DNA of 38,992 bases. Origin: an uncultured Pseudanabaenaceae cyanobacterium. GTDB taxonomy: Bacteria; Cyanobacteriota; Cyanobacteriia; PCC-9006; JAAUQQ01. The position numbers and the translations under genes are program-made. Shown one piece after another: positions 33,007-38,992 of the stretch (positions within the stretch are counted from its first letter, which is position 1; each line of letters begins with the position of its first letter). Where the stretch lies: the NCBI GenBank assembly GCA_938017515.1, contig CALIJJ010000003.1, positions 1-38,992 on the forward strand. Direction: 5' to 3'. The notes under the pieces are model-generated. The model saw only the letters and a program-made list of their open reading frames with translations, ran no database searches and was not told where the DNA came from.

Positions 33007-34488
33007 ATGGATGGTCAGCAGCTAGACCTCTTTGAACTCAGGGCATCATCCGGCCATTCAGGCAGCGACAATACGAACTGCCTGAATGCCACGGAATCCA
33101 TGCCATCTAGCCTGGAAGTGACTAGGCTTAAGACCACTAGGCTTAAGACCACTAGGCTTGAGACAACGAGGCTTGAGACAGCTAGGCTTAAGAGCACTGG
33201 ACACTGGCGTTGGATGATCTTGGCGATCGCCCTCCTCACCACCGGCGGCTACATGGCCCTGCCGACCCAAACCATTGCGGAATCAGAGACCCACGCCGCC
33301 GCCGACAACCGCAAGCCCACTCCCTCACTGCCGGTTAAGGTCCTAGAACTGGCCTCCGTCGATGGCTACAGCATCCGGCGCGAATACACCGGCGAGGTCA
33401 AGGCAGCACGGACCAGCGAATTAGGCTTTGAACGCTCAGGCAAGCTGGTCGCACTTGCGATTCAGGCCGGAGAGACCGTGACGACAGGGCAGGCGATCGC
33501 CAGACTCGACACCCAAAATTTAGAGGCGCAACGTCAGCTATTGCTGGCCCAGAAAGCCCAAGCCGCAGCCGTCCTCCAGGAATTACAGAACGGTCCTCGA
33601 CAAGAAACGATCGCTGCTGCCCAATCCCGCATGGAAGACCTCCAGGATCAGCTGGCGCTCCAAAAAACGAAGCAGGTCCGCCGGGAAAATCTCTATCAGC
33701 AAGGCGCGATCGCCCGGGAAGACTTCGACGAAGTGGCCTTTGGAGCCGAGGCCCTCAGCGATCGCCTCGCCGCCGCTCGCAGTCAGCTCCAGGAATTACA
33801 AACCGGCACACGCCCAGAGCAGGTGGCTGCACAACAGGCGGTCATGGCCCAGCTTGAGGCTCAGATTGCCGACCTCGATATCACCATCGAAAAAAGTACG
33901 ATCCGAGTGCCCTACAGCGGTACGATTGGCGATCGCCTCGTGGACGAAGGCACAGTGCTCAGCCCAGGACAAGCCGTGGTGCGCCTAATTGAAGGGGCCA
34001 GCCCTGAAGTGGAAATTGGCATTCCGGAAGACATTGCCGCAGCGCTGGTCATGGGCCGTCGTGAGGCGGTGGAGATCGGTGGGCAGACCTACCCAGCAGA
34101 ACTGACGGCCCTGAAACCCGAGATTGATACGGCAACTCGGACCCGCCCACTGGTGCTGCGGCTAGAGCCATCAGCCCTACAAACCGTGGCTCCCCAGCAA
34201 ATCGCGCGGCTCAAACTGGAGAAAACGGTGGCGACCCAGGGATATTGGTTACCCATTACAGCACTGGTGAAAGGCGATCGCGGTCTGTGGTCAGCCTATG
34301 CAGTGGTAGACGCAACCGAGCAGTCCGGAGAAGGTCCTGGGGGAAGCATTGTCGAACGTCGGGACATTGAGGTGTTGTACACAGAGGGCGATCGCGCCTT
34401 GGTGCGAGGAACCGTGCAAGCAGGCGATCGCATCGTTGAATCTGGCACCCAACGCATTGTCCCGGGGCAACGGGTCACCCTCCCGTAG
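33007..34488 (+). CDS. RND efflux periplasmic adaptor (HlyD/AcrA family membrane fusion protein)
   Basis: 493-residue adaptor linking the RND pump to an outer-membrane channel. It has an N-terminal cytoplasmic segment of ~67 residues, one membrane segment (68-86), a biotinyl-lipoyl-like half (GEVKAARTSELGFERSGKLV, GETVTTGQAIARLD), a long coiled-coil hairpin rich in Gln/Ala, the second lipoyl half (STIRVPYSGTIGDRLVDEGTVLSPGQAVVRL, in parts) and beta-barrel domains. I chose ATG 33007, with GGAAGA about 7 bases upstream; a TTG at 32935 lies inside the operator array and is rejected. Residues 39-63 are five tandem TRLKT-like pentapeptides, unusual for this family. The permease gene follows after 172 bases. 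Confidence 0.92.
   Translation: MDGQQLDLFELRASSGHSGSDNTNCLNATESMPSSLEVTRLKTTRLKTTRLETTRLETARLKSTGHWRWMILAIALLTTGGYMALPTQTIAESETHAAADNRKPTPSLPVKVLELASVDGYSIRREYTGEVKAARTSELGFERSGKLVALAIQAGETVTTGQAIARLDTQNLEAQRQLLLAQKAQAAAVLQELQNGPRQETIAAAQSRMEDLQDQLALQKTKQVRRENLYQQGAIAREDFDEVAFGAEALSDRLAAARSQLQELQTGTRPEQVAAQQAVMAQLEAQIADLDITIEKSTIRVPYSGTIGDRLVDEGTVLSPGQAVVRLIEGASPEVEIGIPEDIAAALVMGRREAVEIGGQTYPAELTALKPEIDTATRTRPLVLRLEPSALQTVAPQQIARLKLEKTVATQGYWLPITALVKGDRGLWSAYAVVDATEQSGEGPGGSIVERRDIEVLYTEGDRALVRGTVQAGDRIVESGTQRIVPGQRVTLP
33121..33195 (+). repeat. 15-bp x5 tandem repeat within the adaptor gene
   Basis: Five exact-length units starting ACTAGGCTTAAGACC; the first two are identical and the others differ by one to four bases. 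They encode TRLKT, TRLKT, TRLET, TRLET, ARLKS. Every unit uses AGG for Arg, a codon otherwise little used in these genes, which fits recent local duplication. Confidence 0.92.
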
Positions 34489-34529
34489 GGGCGCACATCC
34501 CACACTCGGTCAGATTTCGGCATCAAAAA

Positions 34530-34567
34530 CGATATTGTCTGGCGATCGCGATGACCAGACAATATCG
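34530..34567. other. Perfect 13-bp hairpin between adaptor and permease genes
   Basis: CGATATTGTCTGG (34530-34542) and its exact complement (34555-34567) flank a 12-base loop that contains most of a HIP1-like sequence. No U-run follows on the plus strand; on the minus strand the stem is followed by TTTTTG. It lies 42 bases after the adaptor stop and 93 bases before the permease start, so it may be an RNA processing or stability element, or a terminator for antisense transcription. Confidence 0.7.
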
Positions 34568-34660
34568 AGCAAAAAGGGTTGCATGAGCATCCTAAATCTT
34601 TGAGGGCGGTGAATACCGGCTCCTACCACGATTGATCGTTATTCATTCCCGGCAGAAACT

Positions 34661-37600
34661 ATGCGTACGCTGCTCTATCGCAATTTTCGACTGCTCATCC
34701 TCTGCATCGTTCTCATTGCCCTGTGGGGCTATGCATCATTCCAAGGACTGCCGCGCCTGGAAGATCCAGAACTGACCCAGCGTGCTGCGGTGGTGCAGAC
34801 CTTCTTCCCGGGGGCCAGTGCCGATCGCGTGGAAGCCCTCGTCACCGAAAAGATTGAGGAAGAAATCGCCACCGTCAAGGAAATCCTCACCTACGAATCC
34901 ACGTCCCGGGCCGGTGCATCCACCGTCATCATTGAGCTCAACGAATCCCTCGGTCCCGATCAGGTCGATGGCGTTTGGTCCAAGGTACGGGACAAACTGC
35001 GCAATGCCGAACCGCTTCTTCCCGTGGGCAGCACGGAACCGGAGCTAGATGAAATTGAGATTCGGGCCTACGCCATGCTCGTGGGTCTCACCTGGGAACA
35101 GGATGAACAGCCAAACTACGCCATCTTGCAGCGGCGGGCACAGGCGCTGGAGGATGAACTGCGATCGCTCCCCGGCACCGAGGTTGTCAACACCTTCGGG
35201 GCACCGGACGAAGAGATCGCGGTGGAAATTTCGCCCCAGCAGCTTGCAGCCCTAGGGTTGACAACTCAACAAATTGCCCAGCAAATACAGCAGAGTGATT
35301 CGAAAGGTGCAGCGGGTCAGCTTCGCGGCGACAGTGAACTGGTGTTGGAAGTCGCGGGGGAGTTGAATTCCCTGGAACAGATACGGCAGATTCCGCTGCG
35401 GCAGGGCGTTGGCAGCTCTGGGCAGTTTGCTCGCCTGGGGGATGTGGCTCAGGTGCAAAAGGGCATTGTGGAACCGCCTTCAACGCTGAGTCGGGTCAGC
35501 GATCGCCCCGGTATTGTCCTCGGCGTTTACGTCGAATCGGGCTATCGGTTGGATCTCTGGACGGCCTCAGCTCGGAAAGTCCTCGATGCGTTCCAGTCGC
35601 AACTGCCCAGCGGCATTGGCATGAACGTGATGCAGGAGCAAAATCGCTATGTGAGCGATCGCCTCAGACAACTCTTCTCCAGCCTCATTCTCGGTGCAGG
35701 ACTGCTCTTTATCGTGACAGTTGTCATGATGGGACTTCAGTCTGCCCTAGTGATTGAACTGACCCTCGTGCTCTGTGTGCTCATCGTCTTTGGCCTGATG
35801 AGCCTCCTCGGTGTCCCCCTCCATCAGATGTCGGTGATGGGTCTGATCGTGTCTCTGGGCCTGCTGATCGACAACGCCATTATCGTCGTGGATGACATTC
35901 AGAATCGTCTCCGCACGGGCCAACGTAATTCCCAAGCCGTCAGCGATAGCATGGGCTATCTGGCCTCGCCCCTCACCGCTGGCACGTTGACCACGGTGCT
36001 AGCGTTCATGCCCATTGCCCTACTTACCGGCAGTATTGGCGAATTCATTGGGACGCTAGGGCTTAACGTCATTCTGGCGGTCTTGGCCTCGCTCATGGTT
36101 GCGCTGACGATTACCCCAGTCCTCGTGGCCCGAATAAATAATGGTTGGCAACGGCTATGGGGGTCGGGCAGTTTTGGCCGTTGGAGCCGTCGCGGGATTT
36201 CGAATACAACCATGACACGTTGGTACAGCAAGACCCTGCAATGGAGCCTGGCACGACCGCTCCTGGCCATTCTGCTCTCGCTGCTGTTGCCGCTGTCGGG
36301 CTTTCTAGCGGCGACCACGCTGGATCTGCAATTCTTCCCCGCTGCCGATCGCGACCAAATGCAGATCCAGATTGAGCTACCGACGACGCGATCGCTGGCG
36401 CAAACCCAGGCAACTGTTAGTGCTGTGCGCGATCGCCTTCTGGAGCATTCCGAAATCCAAGATATTCACTGGTTCCTGGGCGAAAGTAGCCCTCGCATCT
36501 ACTACAACCAAGTGGGCAGTCGCGAAGGCGAAGCCAGCTATGCCAATGGCATTGTGCAACTTTCCGATGTTGTGCCCAATGCCTGGATTCGTGACACCCA
36601 GCAGGAACTTGACGCAGCCTTCCCTGACTCGCGCATTCTGCTGCGTTGGTTTGAGCAGGGGCCACCGTTTGATGCCCCGATTGAACTGCGTATCTATGGC
36701 CCTGATCTCGATGTCCTGCAAACCCTCGGCGACGAAACCCGTGCCTTGCTGTCACAACTGCCGACGGTGACTCACACCCGTGCCCTCCTCGGTGAAAGCT
36801 TGCCGCAGCTCTCGGTACAGGTCGATGAAACCGCAGCCCGCAGCCGAGGTCTCAGCCAAGCAGATATTGCCCAACAGCTCAACACAACCCTAGAGGGAGC
36901 AACGGGCGGCTCGGTGCTGGAAGGCAACGAAGAATTGCCGGTGCGGGTACGATTGCCCAATGCCGATCGTGCCAGCCTCGACCAAATTGCCAGCCTCAAT
37001 TTATTACTCCCCAATGGCAGCAATCGCGGCGAGCTGAATGCGACGCCTCTCAATGCCCTCGGCAGCCTCAGCCTAGAACCCAAGCGCTCTGCCATTACTC
37101 GCCGTGACGGCATCAGAGTCAACACGGTGCAGGGGTTCATCCAGGCAGGCAGTCTACCAGCCAATGTCCTCATGGAGTTCCAGCAGTTGCTCGATCAATC
37201 CCTAGTCATTCCGCCGGGGTATCGCTTGTCCTTTGGTGGCGAGGCGGAGGAGCGGGGTGAGGCCGTGGGCAATTTGCTCGCGAGTGTGGGTGTGTTGGTG
37301 GTGCTGATGGTGGCGACGTTGGTGCTGTCGTTGGGGTCGTTCCGATTGGCGGCGGTGATTGGGGCGATCGCCTTTCTATCCATTGGTCTCGGCCTCCTGT
37401 CAGAGTGGGTTTGGGGCTTCCCCCTAGGCTTCAACCCGATCATTGGCATCATTGGCCTGATTGGTGTGGCGGTCAATGATTCGATCACGGTGCTGACGGC
37501 ACTGAAGTCTGACCCCCATGCCAGCCAGGGCCATGCCCAGGCGATTCGCGAAGTAGTGCTTCATTCCACGCGTCATGTCTTGACAACAACGCTGACAACG

Positions 37601-37828
37601 ATTTTGGGCTTTGCACCGTTGATTCTGGGGGGCGGGGCGTTTTGGCCACCGCTGGCTGTGGCGATCGCCGGAGGAGTCGCAGGTGCAACTATCCTCGCTC
37701 TCTATTTCATCCCTGCGGTGTATCTCCTGTTGACACGGGGCAAGACCGCTGACAAGCTTCCACCAAGACACAATCCTGAAGTTTCTGCTCCAGTACTCCG
37801 CTCAAAACTCAACACGCTAAAATTGTGA
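34661..37828 (+). CDS. RND family multidrug/solute efflux permease (AcrB-like)
   Basis: 1055-residue inner-membrane pump, the usual length for HAE-type RND permeases. There is one N-terminal membrane segment, a large periplasmic loop (TFFPGASADRVEALVTEKIEEE at its start, in parts), membrane segments 2-6 (about 335-490), a second periplasmic loop, and segments 8-12 at the C-terminus. The proton-relay motif in segment 4 is LLIDNAII: Asp404 matches AcrB Asp407, while the Asp408 position is Asn. The segment-10 Lys of AcrB (Lys940) is replaced: GVAVNDSI has Val938 there. Such changes are known outside the AcrB subgroup. It is paired with the adaptor upstream; no outer-membrane TolC partner gene is nearby. 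Substrate unknown. Confidence 0.94.
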   Translation: MRTLLYRNFRLLILCIVLIALWGYASFQGLPRLEDPELTQRAAVVQTFFPGASADRVEALVTEKIEEEIATVKEILTYESTSRAGASTVIIELNESLGPDQVDGVWSKVRDKLRNAEPLLPVGSTEPELDEIEIRAYAMLVGLTWEQDEQPNYAILQRRAQALEDELRSLPGTEVVNTFGAPDEEIAVEISPQQLAALGLTTQQIAQQIQQSDSKGAAGQLRGDSELVLEVAGELNSLEQIRQIPLRQGVGSSGQFARLGDVAQVQKGIVEPPSTLSRVSDRPGIVLGVYVESGYRLDLWTASARKVLDAFQSQLPSGIGMNVMQEQNRYVSDRLRQLFSSLILGAGLLFIVTVVMMGLQSALVIELTLVLCVLIVFGLMSLLGVPLHQMSVMGLIVSLGLLIDNAIIVVDDIQNRLRTGQRNSQAVSDSMGYLASPLTAGTLTTVLAFMPIALLTGSIGEFIGTLGLNVILAVLASLMVALTITPVLVARINNGWQRLWGSGSFGRWSRRGISNTTMTRWYSKTLQWSLARPLLAILLSLLLPLSGFLAATTLDLQFFPAADRDQMQIQIELPTTRSLAQTQATVSAVRDRLLEHSEIQDIHWFLGESSPRIYYNQVGSREGEASYANGIVQLSDVVPNAWIRDTQQELDAAFPDSRILLRWFEQGPPFDAPIELRIYGPDLDVLQTLGDETRALLSQLPTVTHTRALLGESLPQLSVQVDETAARSRGLSQADIAQQLNTTLEGATGGSVLEGNEELPVRVRLPNADRASLDQIASLNLLLPNGSNRGELNATPLNALGSLSLEPKRSAITRRDGIRVNTVQGFIQAGSLPANVLMEFQQLLDQSLVIPPGYRLSFGGEAEERGEAVGNLLASVGVLVVLMVATLVLSLGSFRLAAVIGAIAFLSIGLGLLSEWVWGFPLGFNPIIGIIGLIGVAVNDSITVLTALKSDPHASQGHAQAIREVVLHSTRHVLTTTLTTILGFAPLILGGGAFWPPLAVAIAGGVAGATILALYFIPAVYLLLTRGKTADKLPPRHNPEVSAPVLRSKLNTLKL

Positions 37829-37863
37829 GGGACTGAGAAACCTGTTGCCGCGACGGTGAAACT

Positions 37864-38190
37864 ATGGCGTTGCAAGAGCTAGAAGCGGATTTATTAGCGT
37901 TGAGTCCTGCGGAGAAAGCGGAGGTCGTTCAGCTTCTGCTGCAAAGTTTAAGCGGTGTTTGGGCGGGCATTGAGAAGACGTTGGGGATCTGTGGTGGGGA
38001 TGCAAGGATTGTAGGGACTCGAATTCCGGTATGGGTACTGGTTCAAGCCCAGCAACTTGGTAGTTCGGAAGCAGAGATTTTGCAAAACTATCCCACATTG
38101 ACGGCTGCAACGCTCTCCCGAGCTTGGGCCTATGCCAAGGCGAATGCTCAGGAGATTGAGCAAGCTATCCGAGAAAATGATGAGGATTAA
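37864..38190 (+). CDS. DUF433 domain-containing protein, probable antitoxin
   Basis: 108-residue protein. The C-terminal part (about 42-100) shows the DUF433 pattern: GICGGDARIVGTRIPVWVLV followed by EAEILQNYPTLTAATLSRAWAYA (in parts), a small helix-turn-helix-like fold. The first ~35 residues (LEADLLALSPAEKAEVVQLLLQSL) resemble an N-terminal helix common in cyanobacterial antitoxins. It lies 5 bases before a DUF5615 PIN-like gene, the usual order of this toxin-antitoxin pair, and is thought to neutralise the toxin and autoregulate. It starts 35 bases after the RND permease stop. Confidence 0.9.
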   Translation: MALQELEADLLALSPAEKAEVVQLLLQSLSGVWAGIEKTLGICGGDARIVGTRIPVWVLVQAQQLGSSEAEILQNYPTLTAATLSRAWAYAKANAQEIEQAIRENDED

Positions 38191-38195
38191 GAGCA

Positions 38196-38537
38196 ATGGT
38201 GAGGCTCTATGCAGATGAACAATTTCCTCGGAAATCAACGGAGCATTTGCGATCGCTATCTCATGATGTCTTGACGGTTCAGGAAGCAGATCAGGGAAAC
38301 CAGGGAATTCCAGACAATGAGGTGCTGGCGTTTGCGACTGCGGATGCACAAGCAGTTGTGACACTGAATCGGCGGGATTTTATTCGGTTGCATAACCAAG
38401 ATTCGAATTATGCTGGCGTCGTGGTTTGCAAGGATGATACGGATAAGGTTCGGTTGGCAGAGCGGGTTGATGGGGCGATTGCCAAAGCTGGCTCGTTGGC
38501 TGGCAAGCTGATTCGGGTGAATCGGGATGCAAGCTGA
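38196..38537 (+). CDS. DUF5615 family PIN-like toxin
   Basis: 113-residue PIN-fold protein. Acidic active-site candidates are Asp7 and Glu8 in LYADEQFP, the Asp pair region EADQGNQGIPDNEVLAFA, and Asp61 in TLNRRDFIRLH. The PIN-like DUF5615 family is paired with DUF433 antitoxins and predicted to be an RNase. The ATG at 38196 overlaps the end region of the antitoxin gene, whose AGGATTAAGAG serves as ribosome site. No truncation is visible. Confidence 0.9.
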   Translation: MVRLYADEQFPRKSTEHLRSLSHDVLTVQEADQGNQGIPDNEVLAFATADAQAVVTLNRRDFIRLHNQDSNYAGVVVCKDDTDKVRLAERVDGAIAKAGSLAGKLIRVNRDAS

Positions 38538-38561
38538 AAGGACTGACTATACGATAAACGT

Positions 38562-38717
38562 GTGCTGTCTTACCATGCGCCGTTGCTGAGGCAGTATGGG
38601 GATTTTGCCGATATCGAGAATCGATTTTTGCACTCCCTCAAAAATGGAAGCGTTGGCACCTGGGGGGATACTGTCTCGCCCGTATCAGACTGGAGGGTTG
38701 AGGCTATGACTGGATGA
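38562..38717 (+). CDS. Candidate small peptide with a lasso-precursor-like leader motif
   Basis: A short frame open from 38547 to a stop at 38715-38717. If it starts at GTG 38562 it gives 51 residues beginning VLSYHAPLLRQYGDFADI. The stretch YHAPLLRQYGDFADI fits the leader pattern YxxPxLxxYGxxxxI/L used by many lasso-peptide precursors to bind their recognition protein. A possible core begins GSVGTWGD, where Gly1 and Asp8 could form the ring. Against it: no ATG, the residue at -2 is Lys rather than Thr, the ribosome-like GAAAGGA is 19 bases away, and no maturation genes are visible. A one-base shift from the ATG at 38527 (MQAERTDYTINV) would give a proper start, so it could be a decayed gene. 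Confidence 0.35.
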   Translation: MLSYHAPLLRQYGDFADIENRFLHSLKNGSVGTWGDTVSPVSDWRVEAMTG

Positions 38718-38751
38718 ACTTGAGCCCACTTCTCTATGCCAACGACGATTT

Positions 38752-38992
38752 CTAAACCCACCCCTTCATCCAGTAAATAACAAACCCGATATATTCCTTA
38801 ATCGCCTTTGTCGTCAACCACAGATTCTCAACCTCCGGCAACAAACTCAGCAACCGTGCCTGGGCCGTCGATTTCAGCGTATCCCCCTCCGCCACCAAAA
38901 AGTCCGTCGGAGCCGGGATTGCTTCCATGCCCAGCTTACGAAAAATCGCCATCGATCGCGGCATATGAAACCCTGACGTAACCAGAAGCAGC
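38752..38992 (-). CDS. YdcF/ElyC family (DUF218) protein, 3' part only
   Basis: The C-terminal ~79 residues of a gene that continues beyond the right edge. In frame from the edge the sequence reads LLLVTSGFHMPRSMAIFRKLG, which matches the YdcF/SanA/ElyC block (VTSxxHxxRAxxxF). It is followed by PAPTDFL and ends with KAIKEYIGFVIYWMKGWV. The DUF218 fold is found in membrane-anchored proteins tied to envelope or peptidoglycan physiology; the reaction is unknown. The apparent ATG at 38964 is internal to the conserved motif and is not the start. Confidence 0.85.
   Translation of the reverse strand, partial: LLLVTSGFHMPRSMAIFRKLGMEAIPAPTDFLVAEGDTLKSTAQARLLSLLPEVENLWLTTKAIKEYIGFVIYWMKGWV

Noticed and set aside
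38570..38761. 63-codon minus-strand frame opposite the lasso-like short frame
   Set aside because: No family or ribosome site; the plus-strand frame has the more meaningful motif.

Overview
The window is cyanobacterial chromosome. The signs are very frequent HIP1 octamers (GCGATCGC) in and between genes, a GyrA closely resembling cyanobacterial GyrA, a PetJ-type cytochrome c6, a PEP-CTERM surface protein and a complete ebo cluster. The coding part is GC-rich by eye. Only the first ~620 bases are clearly AT-rich. I saw no tRNA, rRNA, insertion sequence, integrase or CRISPR array. The genus cannot be fixed from the sequence alone.

Left part (1-9925). After a gene-free AT-rich stretch come a tail-anchored subtilisin-type peptidase (minus), a CPA2 cation/proton antiporter with TrkA domains (plus), gyrA (minus) closed by a perfect 16-bp stem terminator, a class II-like histone-deacetylase-family amidohydrolase, and a small two-module peptidoglycan-binding protein. 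Middle-left (9922-15845) is a co-directional minus-strand block: tldD, tldE, a DUF4870 membrane protein, D-Ala-D-Ala ligase and a DXD glycosyltransferase. It mixes wall-precursor synthesis with a TldD/TldE protease pair.

Middle (15846-23361). A 700-base gene-free region precedes a cytochrome c6-like protein, a DUF389 membrane protein with an OmpA-like C-terminus, an AzgA-type purine permease, and a PEP-CTERM protein framed by two strong terminators. A Tat-exported lipoprotein phosphoesterase lies divergently from the next operon.

The most notable locus is 23687-30925: six co-directional genes that match eboA-eboB-eboC-eboD-eboE-eboF in order. In Nostoc punctiforme ebo genes are needed to move a scytonemin precursor to the periplasm, but in most bacteria the ebo product is unknown. 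The set encodes a helical EboA, a TatD-like hydrolase, a UbiA prenyltransferase, a sugar-phosphate-cyclase-like enzyme with its zinc ligands, a TIM-barrel protein, and a phosphodiesterase-fold protein whose metal site looks altered. No scytonemin genes lie beside it, so the cluster may serve another metabolite here.

Right part (30875-38992). A TauE/SafE permease, a small membrane protein and a PadR repressor run on the minus strand. PadR is divergent from an RND efflux pair (adaptor and permease), with repeated ATACTCAAC-type half-sites between them. A DUF433/DUF5615 toxin-antitoxin pair follows, then a short unannotated reading frame with a lasso-peptide-like leader motif, and the 3' part of a YdcF-family gene cut by the window edge.

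A recurrent theme is short tandem duplications (12, 13, 14, 15 and 18 bp units) in most spacers and in at least two coding regions.
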